Shown: positions 56,435 to 64,000 of the stretch, in pieces
How the letters are laid out: the number at the start of each line of letters is the position of its first letter
Numbering within the stretch: the stretch's first letter is position 1
Assembly (NCBI GenBank): GCA_025210775.1
Contig: JAOARB010000011.1
Location: 62,001-126,000 of the forward strand
DNA: 64,000 nucleotides
Reading direction: 5' to 3'
DNA from: Prolixibacteraceae bacterium
Lineage (GTDB): Bacteria; Bacteroidota; Bacteroidia; Bacteroidales; Prolixibacteraceae
Made by a program: the position numbers and the translations under genes
Notes under the pieces: model-generated
The model's database searches: none
What the model saw: only the letters and a program-made list of their open reading frames with translations
Told to the model about the DNA's origin: nothing

Positions 56435-57616
56435 ATGAGTGTTGTGTTAATTCATGTTGTGACCATCTTAGTTTCACTTTTTGTGACGATGGTGTGTATT
56501 CCTACTTTGGTGGTTATATCCAAAGAAAAGAAGCTGTTTGATGAACCTAACGGAAGATCTGCTGCAGCAGTGGTAGTCCCTACTTTAGGTGGTTTGGCAG
56601 TCTATTTAGGTTTTGTCGTCAGTCTAACTATATCTCATAGTTGGATCTCAACACCTAATCTTGCTCTAATATTTGGTTGTTTAACCATGATGTTATTCCT
56701 TGGTTTAAAGGATGATATCTTAGTTTTGTCTCCAAGTAAGAAACTAGTAGTTCAACTTTTTGTTGCTGCACTTCTTGTAGTTGCTGGAGATTTTCGATTT
56801 ACTTCCTTTCATGGCTTTTTGGGCATTGATATAATTCCCTATTGGGCTAGTTTCTTAGTGTCTGTTTTTGCTTGTATTGTAATTATCAACGCATTCAATT
56901 TGATTGATGGTATTGATGGATTAGCATCTGGTTTATCTATTATTATTTCTGCAACTTTCGGAGCATGGTTTGCTATTAATGGAAGAGTAGGTTATAGTTT
57001 ATATTGTTTTAGTTTGGTTGGTGCTTTAGTTGGATTCTTTTATTTCAATTTTAAAGGTGGAAAGAATAAAATCTTTATGGGAGATACGGGGTCTATGTTA
57101 ATAGGTACAATAATGTACATTTTTGTGGTAGTATTCAACCAAATGAACTTGTCTCCAGAAAATTTGACCTATGCTGTTTCTTCTGCACCTGCAATATCTT
57201 TTGGGATTCTTATTTATCCGTTGTATGATGTGTTAAGAGTGTTTACGATTCGTGCTATACATAAGAAATCTCCAATGAGTCCCGATAAAAATCATATTCA
57301 TCATAGAATGCTAGCATTGGGACTTACACATCATAAAGCGACTGCCATTATTATTTCATTTAATATTGTTTTTATTATTTCTGTCTTTGCTTTACATGGC
57401 TTAGGTAATGAACTATTGATGCTTTATATATTAGTTGTCTTTGCATCTGCTTCGATGATTCCATCATTAATTATTGATAGAAAAGAGCTTGTGAGTCCTG
57501 ATGATCCTTTCCAAACTGTGGTTGTTCCTCCTGGACTTAAGAAAAAGAGACCTACAGAGAACTGTGTTGTGAAAAAGAAAAAAGCGAAGAAGAGAGAAAA
57601 AGTTCTAGAATATTAG
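56435..57616 (+). CDS. WecA/MraY family glycosyl-phosphate transferase
   Basis: A 393-aa membrane enzyme with about 11 helices of the undecaprenyl-phosphate GlcNAc-1-phosphate (WecA-type) or MraY family. It loads the first sugar phosphate on the lipid carrier for O-antigen or other surface glycans. Catalytic motifs are visible: LKDDILVLSPSKK, NAFNLIDGIDGLASGLS (DDxxD-like region), FMGDTGSMLIG, and the C-terminal DKNHIHHRML typical of WecA. The Lys/Glu-rich tail (about 365-393) is unusual. It is monocistronic and followed by a strong terminator. Confidence 0.9.
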   Translation: MSVVLIHVVTILVSLFVTMVCIPTLVVISKEKKLFDEPNGRSAAAVVVPTLGGLAVYLGFVVSLTISHSWISTPNLALIFGCLTMMLFLGLKDDILVLSPSKKLVVQLFVAALLVVAGDFRFTSFHGFLGIDIIPYWASFLVSVFACIVIINAFNLIDGIDGLASGLSIIISATFGAWFAINGRVGYSLYCFSLVGALVGFFYFNFKGGKNKIFMGDTGSMLIGTIMYIFVVVFNQMNLSPENLTYAVSSAPAISFGILIYPLYDVLRVFTIRAIHKKSPMSPDKNHIHHRMLALGLTHHKATAIIISFNIVFIISVFALHGLGNELLMLYILVVFASASMIPSLIIDRKELVSPDDPFQTVVVPPGLKKKRPTENCVVKKKKAKKREKVLEY

Positions 57617-58137
57617 TTCGTTGTTTAATCTACGAACATTACAATTTTAATTACTCTTTTTAGAGGGATAACTATTGTAGTTTGAAGAAAGGATAACACC
57701 CACAGAAGGTGTTATCCTTTTTTTATTCAATCACTTAATATTATGGGTTATTTACTTCTATGAATATCCACATCTTTTCGTGAGAAAAAATGATCTACTT
57801 CCATATTCATTTGTTCTTTTTCCCTTTTTTTTCTTAAGTCTAACTGTTATGCTTTTTATTTTCGTATTTAAGATTAATCTAATATGTTATATAATTATTC
57901 TATTATGTAGTTTAGGTGTGTTAATTCTGTTATAGAATGTAATTGTACTTCAGCCTTTTGTTTCTAGTTAGATACGATACATCATAATAAATGGGATTTG
58001 TGAGCTATAAAACGATTTTGTTGAGAGGAATAATTATGTATATTTACAACCATTTCCATTATAAAATATGTGAATCTTTACTATTCGTTAAACAAGATGT
58101 ATTGTAGAGATCACAATATCAACAAAAATTATATTTT
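57617..58137. other. Intergenic region before the 1121-aa gene
   Basis: About 520 bp holding the WecA-like terminator (57688-57725). The rest is AT-rich with no gene seen. Confidence 0.5.
57688..57725 (+). terminator. Terminator of the WecA-like gene
   Basis: AAAGGATAACACC (57688-57700), 7-nt loop, perfect complement (57708-57720), then T residues. Confidence 0.95.
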
Positions 58138-61100
58138 ATGAGTAATGTCTTAGACAAACAGAAGATCGATCTTTCTTCTTCTAGCAGTATCGGCAGTGCT
58201 TTAGACTACTTTTTGGATGCGACCACACACAAAAAGTTTGTTCTAGGTGACGAAAGTTATCAATCTCTTTTCTTTGACCAAGAGGGTAATCCTTTTGTGT
58301 ATGAGAACATCCCTGATTTGGAGCGAATGAAGCTTGTAATGAATATGGGAGAGTGTACTTTTGGAAAATCTGCCATTGAGTACGATTATATTCGTTTTTC
58401 TGAAACGTTGGTTTTCGATGCTGCACTTCAATTTCCAGAGCTTAAAGAGAAAGTGGTAGAAGTTGCCAAAGCAATTGTTTCCCTTTCAATTGAGTTTAAC
58501 GACACCTATGATCTTTGGATCGATGAGTTCCACACTTTTGGTCTTCATATGCTATTTGTTTTGGCTTTGAATGATCCAAATTACATCTATCTTATTGCAC
58601 AATATATTATCCCTTATTGGGATGATGAACATGCTCAAACATCCTTCCAGCAGCTATTACACTTTGTTAGTTTGTATGGCTATAGTAATCCACATGTATT
58701 AAAAGCGATTGCAAACAGCTATAATGATTACCAGTTAATGGTGCTTTGTTCTCAAGAATTAGACTGCTACGAAATAGAAGAGGAGTCTTTGTTTTGGAAA
58801 CATTGTAAAGCGAATACTAAAGATTTTGAATATATATGTTCTGAATTTGTAAAACATATCAAAGCTTATCCACCTCATCTGTCAGATGTAGGTGAGGAGG
58901 AGAGTCTTGCTGATTGGTTTATACACTCTATTTTCGGATTCTATCCTGGAGAAGAACAAGGTCAAACTCCTTATGAGGATACTGTCTTTGAAACCAAATT
59001 CTGGGAGCTGAAGAAAGAAGTGGATGCTTTTATGGAAGGTGTCGAGCGTAAAAATCTTTATTTCCGTGATCGTGATGATGACGACGATGATGACGATGAT
59101 TGGGACAATATAGCACACAATAGAGAATTCTTTTTAAAGGGATTTGATAATGGAGAAACAGTATTACGTTTTATAGAGACAGGAGCTAATCCAGAGGTTC
59201 TTGATACTATCGAACCTTGTTCTTTACGTCAGCTATGTACCGATAGAAATCTTTCGATGCTTAAACGTATCAACTATTTCGGTGAGGAGCTTGATGAGAT
59301 GATCGATCATTTCTTTGAATCTTATTATGAAGAGGATGCCCATATCGAAGGAATGAATTATGTGGTTAATGGAGAAGACCCTTCGGGTGTTTCTCAATGT
59401 CTTCGTATGTTAGATGTTTTATTCCGTCTTCGTGGAAAGAAACCTTTTGATACCTATTTAACTCAAAGGGTATGTGATTATTATAAAATGATATCGAACG
59501 AACAGTTTGACTCGCGTTATGTTGATATCAATGATTACGATAGTTATCTTAAAGTGGTTGTCAGTACACTCCATCCTGTTTGGACCGATGCTATGTCTAT
59601 TGACAATCTAGAGCGTGTTTATCGTCTTTATAAACAATCTCCAGATTCATGGGAGAAGGTGCTTGCTGATTTGCGTCTAGTGAAGCGTGATGATATTGAA
59701 CAAGAACTTCTACGCTACTCTATGGAGGTGCAGAATAACTCTTTAGCCAAAGGATCTGAGCTTCTTTCTATGGCTTATATATGTTATAAAGAAGGTGGCT
59801 TGATGGCACCAAAACATCTTCGTCCTTTAATAGATTATTTTAATGATCGTTTTTGGCCTCTTTTCGAATACCATATGTTTGATGACGGTTTCCTTTATAA
59901 TATGGATGAGGGCATTGAAGAGAGACAAAAAGAAGTAGTGGCAATGATTCGTAATTATTGTGAAGGTCCAAAAATGCCACCACCTCCGCCCAAAGCTATC
60001 TTGATGAAGCTAATGACTGGTGGCCCTGATAGTTTAACTCCTGAAGAGAAAGAGATTTTCGAAGCTGCTAAAAAGGAGGCGATGAACCAATCGAAACCTG
60101 CAGATAAAGAGGCTGTTCTTGACGCTATTAAAGAATATTGTTGCTCTTCTGAAAACCCAAGAGATATTGCTCATGTGGCTATTTTCTCTGAAGATGAGTT
60201 CTCTATGTTGCTGTCTGCTTCACTTTATAGTTACAATGCTTTCCCTGGAAACGTAAGTGCACCTTTTGTTCGCTTAGTTAATCTATTTGTTGAATTGGCT
60301 CCAGTGAAGACCCTACACCAGCTCTTTAAATCTTTTATACCTGGTCGTTATTTTAACCGTAACTATACTACAAGTCATTGGGTTGAGTTTATTGATCTAT
60401 TAGAGAAGATCAAAGTACCGAAAAAATATATCCTTGCTTGGGAGATATACGAAACAAAATATACCCTTCGAGAAAACGAGGAAGATCGTGATACTTTCTT
60501 TAATACTTATAAATATCTTGTGGAAGATTTCGCTTATGCGGATAAATATGAGGAGACCTCTAGCTTTGCTCTAGCAAGAGAAAAATCACGCAAAGAGGCT
60601 CTTAAAGAAACCATCTCTCTTCTGGATCTTGATACACGAAGGGAATTCCTTTCTCAGGTAAATGAACTTGTTCCTTGTCAGCAATATTTAGATATCATTA
60701 ATGAAGATATGGAACTAGATTTTGCAAACTTCGTTCGTGGTATCATTTTGTATGACAACCCTGAATGGAACAGAACAGATGAAGAGAAAGAACAAGTAGC
60801 TAAAGAACGTGCATATTTTGTTGATGTGATTAAGCGCTACATCTTCGAAACGGGAGATTTCTCTCAAATCGAAAATGAATTGATGCCTCGTACTTTAGAA
60901 TATATTCCTGGAGATATTGATACCGTGATATGGACTTTTACTGAAGAACAGCGACATAGAGCATTGTATATGTTGGCTCGCTTAGGTCATTTAAATCGTC
61001 TTTACGACTATCTACGCGAGTGGGATGAACGTGAAGATGCATCTATGATTGACGACTTCTGTAATCTGCTTTTAAAGCTTGAATTAGGTCGTCCTTTTGT

Positions 61101-61503
61101 GGTTCGTTTCTTGGTTACTTACCATCTAAAATTTGTAAATAATGGATATGAGGATAATGCGTTTGGAGGTGAACTAAATGATCGCTATCCTGCTCTTCAT
61201 TTTATTGATGATTTTAGTGAGATTACTGCCAAAGATATCTCTGTTCTTTTAAAAGGAATAAAGAAGCGTGTTGATCTAACTCCTAATGTTCTTCAGTTGT
61301 TAGGGTCAGATAACCAACGTGTCCAGTGGGATGCTGCTGATCTGATTACTGCTGATTTCGATCAACGATTTGCGATGTACCCTCATCTGTTTGCAGAGGT
61401 GATCGCCGAGAATAACGATGCTAAAAAGGAAATATTACAACGTATTGTAAGCAATGCAACACCTTCACTTTGTGTCGATAAACTAAAAGAAATGTTATCT
61501 TAA
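58138..61503 (+). CDS. Large protein of unknown function, 1121 aa
   Basis: I do not recognise this protein. It has no signal peptide or membrane segment and is strongly acidic. Residues 313-321 are nine consecutive Asp. A short proline-rich loop (PKMPPPPPK, near residue 620) joins two halves. Helical-repeat character is suggested by many alternating leucine- and acidic-rich helices, but no TPR or HEAT consensus is clear. Codon use looks like that of the neighbouring genes and the frame is clean over its full length, so it is probably expressed. The terminator after it marks it as a single gene. Confidence 0.7.
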   Translation: MSNVLDKQKIDLSSSSSIGSALDYFLDATTHKKFVLGDESYQSLFFDQEGNPFVYENIPDLERMKLVMNMGECTFGKSAIEYDYIRFSETLVFDAALQFPELKEKVVEVAKAIVSLSIEFNDTYDLWIDEFHTFGLHMLFVLALNDPNYIYLIAQYIIPYWDDEHAQTSFQQLLHFVSLYGYSNPHVLKAIANSYNDYQLMVLCSQELDCYEIEEESLFWKHCKANTKDFEYICSEFVKHIKAYPPHLSDVGEEESLADWFIHSIFGFYPGEEQGQTPYEDTVFETKFWELKKEVDAFMEGVERKNLYFRDRDDDDDDDDDWDNIAHNREFFLKGFDNGETVLRFIETGANPEVLDTIEPCSLRQLCTDRNLSMLKRINYFGEELDEMIDHFFESYYEEDAHIEGMNYVVNGEDPSGVSQCLRMLDVLFRLRGKKPFDTYLTQRVCDYYKMISNEQFDSRYVDINDYDSYLKVVVSTLHPVWTDAMSIDNLERVYRLYKQSPDSWEKVLADLRLVKRDDIEQELLRYSMEVQNNSLAKGSELLSMAYICYKEGGLMAPKHLRPLIDYFNDRFWPLFEYHMFDDGFLYNMDEGIEERQKEVVAMIRNYCEGPKMPPPPPKAILMKLMTGGPDSLTPEEKEIFEAAKKEAMNQSKPADKEAVLDAIKEYCCSSENPRDIAHVAIFSEDEFSMLLSASLYSYNAFPGNVSAPFVRLVNLFVELAPVKTLHQLFKSFIPGRYFNRNYTTSHWVEFIDLLEKIKVPKKYILAWEIYETKYTLRENEEDRDTFFNTYKYLVEDFAYADKYEETSSFALAREKSRKEALKETISLLDLDTRREFLSQVNELVPCQQYLDIINEDMELDFANFVRGIILYDNPEWNRTDEEKEQVAKERAYFVDVIKRYIFETGDFSQIENELMPRTLEYIPGDIDTVIWTFTEEQRHRALYMLARLGHLNRLYDYLREWDEREDASMIDDFCNLLLKLELGRPFVVRFLVTYHLKFVNNGYEDNAFGGELNDRYPALHFIDDFSEITAKDISVLLKGIKKRVDLTPNVLQLLGSDNQRVQWDAADLITADFDQRFAMYPHLFAEVIAENNDAKKEILQRIVSNATPSLCVDKLKEMLS

Positions 61504-61963
61504 ACCTATCCATTTTAGATATATTTTAGCTTAAAGGAGTGACACTACGGTGTTGCTCCTTTTTTCTTCCCTTCATATTCGTTTTACGTGCTTTAAGCCT
61601 CAAAAACCCTGTTATCTATTTATTTTAATGTATTATATTTTACTATATAATTATTTGATTAATAGTAGTGTAGTGTTTGTTGTGAAATTCGTTTTAAACC
61701 TTTGTTGAACTATTGGAAATTTGTTTTGTTCCCTATGTAGATAAAATAAAACAATAACAAAAAGCTTCTATTCTTATGTTTTATCAGTCCTGATGAAACA
61801 AGGAGGGAAGAACAATCTAACGGTTTGCTTAAAATTACGTAATGTGTTGGTAATGACGGTTTCAATATTACTATCATTCTTTAATGATATCGTGTAATGT
61901 AGGACATGGTTGGTGTGGTTGATAATTATTTTAAGTAGATATGGATTAAAAACCATAACTAAA
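61504..61963. other. Intergenic region
   Basis: About 460 bp. The first part carries the terminator of the 1121-aa gene; the rest is AT-rich with no gene supported. Confidence 0.5.
61533..61563 (+). terminator. Terminator of the 1121-aa gene
   Basis: AAAGGAG and CTCCTTT enclose a further ACAC/GTGT pair with two mismatches, then T residues. Confidence 0.78.
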
Positions 61964-62518
61964 ATGAAAAAGCTGCTATTCTTTTTACTGGCTTTTCTCT
62001 ATATTAACATCATCAGTGCCCAACCTCTTTTTCGAGGATTGGTATACGATATGCCGCGTAAGAAAGCCTATAAAGAATATAAAAGACATCGTAGTGATTA
62101 TATAAATATACGTATGGACCAAGGAATTGTATGGTCAGTATATAAACACAATATGTCTATCTGTCATGGCAAACTAAAAGGACTTATGTTGGTGCCTCGA
62201 TCGACCTCTATAGGGATGTCTCATGTAATGGGAAAAGAATATCTTGACAAATCTTTTCAATTTCTTATCAATAGAGGTTACACTATTTGGCGTGAACCCA
62301 AAAATTGGAATGATCCTTTGTATTTTAATCGTAATAATGCTTCTGGGATTGTTTTGGTAAGCCCATCAAAACATACAACGGTTGAGCTTCGTCCTACCTA
62401 TATTGCTTCAACCAATAACTTTACTATTACACTGATGATTAACACCTTTAGAAATTATATTGATGAAGGTAAAAATCGTTATAGTTATAAGAGAAAAAAA
62501 GATGATACAGGCTTTTAG
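61964..62518 (+). CDS. Small secreted protein, 184 aa
   Basis: An exported protein with a clear signal peptide (MKKLLFFLLAFLYINIISAQ, cut after about residue 20). The mature part is basic and rich in Tyr, Arg and Asn (for example KAYKEYKRHRSDYINIRMDQG). No known domain was recognised. A longer frame opens at 61910, but its added residues are not signal-like, and ATG 61964 gives a textbook signal peptide. A chaperone-bound surface or periplasmic role is possible; nothing in the neighbours fixes it. Confidence 0.65.
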   Translation: MKKLLFFLLAFLYINIISAQPLFRGLVYDMPRKKAYKEYKRHRSDYINIRMDQGIVWSVYKHNMSICHGKLKGLMLVPRSTSIGMSHVMGKEYLDKSFQFLINRGYTIWREPKNWNDPLYFNRNNASGIVLVSPSKHTTVELRPTYIASTNNFTITLMINTFRNYIDEGKNRYSYKRKKDDTGF

Positions 62519-62627
62519 TATTCCTTGTAGGTCAATTAAGTGTGTCAATTTTAAATTATCTATTATCATTTCTTAATCAACCTTTTTCTTTCTGATGTGA
62601 AATTAATCCTGAATAGATAATATTAAT

Positions 62628-62750
62628 GTGAAAAATGTCGAGATTAGAGAGCTAAATCAACTACCTCCATTATTTACACTTATAGTTTTAGCAATGATTA
62701 TGTCTATAATTGGACTATTTTTGATACGTAGTTTAGACGTATCACCTTAA
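62628..62750 (+). CDS. Possible 40-aa membrane peptide
   Basis: A GTG-started frame gives a peptide with one strong hydrophobic segment (LFTLIVLAMIMSIIGLFLI). It could be a small membrane protein or the decayed end of a larger gene. There is no clear ribosome-binding site and the length is short. Confidence 0.3.
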   Translation: MKNVEIRELNQLPPLFTLIVLAMIMSIIGLFLIRSLDVSP

Positions 62751-62757
62751 CCCTTTC

Positions 62758-62828
62758 TTTACCTTCTCTTAACCTTCCCAATACCCAAAATGGGGTTGTG
62801 GGTATAGGGAGGGTTAAGAGAAGGTAAA
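62758..62828. repeat. 71-nt near-perfect palindrome
   Basis: Arms 62758-62787 and 62799-62828 match over 28 of 30 positions (one G-U-type and one A-A-type difference), with an 11-nt loop. The arms run from TTTACCTTCTCTTAACC through ATACCCA and back. No T run follows, so a terminator is not the best reading. A REP-like or MITE-like element, or a stable RNA hairpin, is more likely. Confidence 0.75.
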
Positions 62829-63261
62829 TATTCGGTATACATAATATGTTTTAAACACGATTTAAAGCTGCTTAGGCACAGTTTCATTTGAAACTGAAAC
62901 AGTCTTATAAAGTGTCTATGAGTTGTTTATTTGACATTATCCAAAGAGAGTGTAAAATTTATCTTATCTCACTGTTCAAGGAAGAGTACAGACATTAAAA
63001 CAAGTTTTTGGATATGATTTTAAGAACAATTATTCTTCGTGTGGAGAGTGTAAAGGATAAAGTCGTTTTTTTGTGGAAGTACTTTTTTATGGACATGCTC
63101 TGATAGATTTTTTAAAGTGATAAATATATTTGCTGATATTTATTATTCTAGTCGAATCGATAAAAAAGTTGTATTTATCGTTTGAATGCACGAAGAAATC
63201 TATCTATATTTAGTCTGTTCAAACTAGAGTTTCACATAACTATCTTATTCTATTCACTTTT

Positions 63262-64000
63262 ATGAAAAGGCAACTATTTAAATTTATTGATAGTCTGTTA
63301 TTCAGCACCTATTTCATCCGATTGTTTACTTTGTTGCTTGTTATTTTAGGATCAATTGACTTCATCTTTGCCATACATCAACCTCACGTAATTAATTTTA
63401 CCCGAGAACAATATAATGCTTACAGTAAAAATTGGTCTGTTTCACATTCTGATCAAGGTATGATTTATGTCGGAAACGATGTGGGACTTCTCCAATTTGA
63501 TGGTATTAATTGGAAATTATATGCTTTGCCCAATGGGAGAAAAGTTCGTTCTGTTTTCGTTGGTAATGATCAGAAGATATATACTGGCTCCTATGAAGAA
63601 TTTGGTTATTGGGAGAAAGATAAGGTCGGTCAACTACACTATACCTCTTTAAGTGATTCTCTTGTTGGTTTTGAATTGCATAACGAAGAGATTTGGAAGA
63701 TTACGCAGGATGATAAGGGAAAAGTGTATTTCCAATCTTTTTCTGTTGTCTTTACTCTTGACAAAGGGAAGATACACCATAATAGATTGGAAAATTCTAT
63801 CTTGTTTTTACTGGAGGCAAGAGATAAAACGATAGCTCAGGTTACTCGTCATAATTTGGTGGAGTTTAAAGATGACCAATTTACAGAGATCCCTCATAGT
63901 GGATTTATGAATCAGGCCTTTACACGAGTTTTTTTGCCGTATCAGAAGGAAGATTTTTTATTGGGTTCCATTGAAAAAGGGTTAACGATTTGGAGTGATG
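63262..64000 (+). CDS. Two-component-type regulator propeller protein, partial
   Basis: An open frame of 246 codons that runs off the window. A membrane-type signal (FTLLLVILGSIDFIFA, about residues 20-35) is followed by WD/propeller-like repeats of the two-component-regulator kind: WSVSHSDQGMIYVGNDVGLLQFDGINWKLY, KIYTGSYEEFGYWEKD and FLLGSIEKGLTIWSD. In Bacteroidota such N-termini belong to hybrid two-component sensors or LuxR-like regulators of polysaccharide loci. The DNA-binding or kinase part lies past the end. Confidence 0.75.
   Translation, partial: MKRQLFKFIDSLLFSTYFIRLFTLLLVILGSIDFIFAIHQPHVINFTREQYNAYSKNWSVSHSDQGMIYVGNDVGLLQFDGINWKLYALPNGRKVRSVFVGNDQKIYTGSYEEFGYWEKDKVGQLHYTSLSDSLVGFELHNEEIWKITQDDKGKVYFQSFSVVFTLDKGKIHHNRLENSILFLLEARDKTIAQVTRHNLVEFKDDQFTEIPHSGFMNQAFTRVFLPYQKEDFLLGSIEKGLTIWSD

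Larger units (their letters stand above)
62519..63261. other. Intergenic region with palindrome and small frame
   Basis: About 740 bp. It holds a possible 40-codon frame (62628-62750), an 8-bp hairpin (62722-62729 with 62737-62744) and the 71-nt palindrome (62758-62828). No larger gene is seen. Confidence 0.5.

Noticed and set aside
62758..62828. Palindrome as a simple terminator
   Set aside because: The stem is very long and is not followed by a T run.
1..64000. tRNA, rRNA, CRISPR array or replication origin
   Set aside because: No cloverleaf, TPsiC-type motif, regular spacer array or DnaA-box cluster was seen, though a tool-based scan was not possible.

Overview
The window looks like a stretch of chromosome from a marine-type member of the Bacteroidota. 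The evidence is the AT-rich sequence, sulfatases and polysaccharide-degrading enzymes with Bacteroidota-style lipoprotein signals, a DUF4301 protein, a bifunctional GshAB, a GntR/ABC (YtrA-type) operon and a TTTG-N21-TAnnTTTG promoter upstream of the lyase gene. The order Marinilabiliales (Prolixibacteraceae-like) is my best guess; this is inference, not shown by the sequence. I saw no tRNA, rRNA or CRISPR array.

Region 1 (about 0.3-18.9 kb) is mostly housekeeping and scattered accessory genes: a GNAT acetyltransferase, an orphan 191-aa protein, a lone lipoprotein arylsulfatase, a long TPR protein, a DUF4301 protein, a YhcC-type radical SAM protein, a MarR-GNAT fusion, an acyl-ACP thioesterase, a MATE exporter overlapping a bifunctional glutathione synthase, a thioredoxin-like protein, an MBL-fold hydrolase and a GH13 lipoprotein.

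Region 2 (about 19.6-40.5 kb) is a glycosaminoglycan-degradation locus. A chondroitinase-ABC-type PL8 lyase is followed 6 nt later by a DUF1961 protein. An outer-membrane barrel protein and a DUF1835 protein come next. A divergent operon then encodes a GH88 unsaturated glucuronyl hydrolase and two sulfatases, and a second DUF1961 gene faces it. A WYL regulator, a ClpP-fold-like membrane-anchored protein, a condensation-like acyltransferase and a GH84 N-acetyl-hexosaminidase close the region. The expected chemistry is lyase cleavage of chondroitin, dermatan or hyaluronan, desulfation, hydrolysis of the unsaturated uronate and release of the amino sugar. No SusC/SusD pair is present, so uptake must use the lone barrel protein or genes elsewhere. 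The sodium:solute symporter at 42.9 kb could be involved in uptake, but nothing proves it.

Region 3 (about 41.5-51.5 kb) holds a putative manganese/heavy-metal exporter, the symporter, and a four-gene minus-strand cassette (GT11 glycosyltransferase, Gmd, Fcl/ColC-like, ColD). ColD carries the diagnostic His-for-Lys replacement, so the cassette most likely makes GDP-L-colitose and attaches colitose to a surface glycan. A divergent acyltransferase-3 gene and a dead IS3-family element with in-frame stops follow.

Region 4 (about 52-64 kb) contains a porin-like protein, a YtrA-type ABC/GntR operon, a WecA/MraY-family glycan initiation enzyme, a 1121-aa protein I cannot assign, a small exported protein, a striking 71-nt near-perfect palindrome, and the start of a two-component-type propeller sensor that runs off the window. 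Many convergent gene pairs are separated by strong hairpin terminators, which are listed individually.
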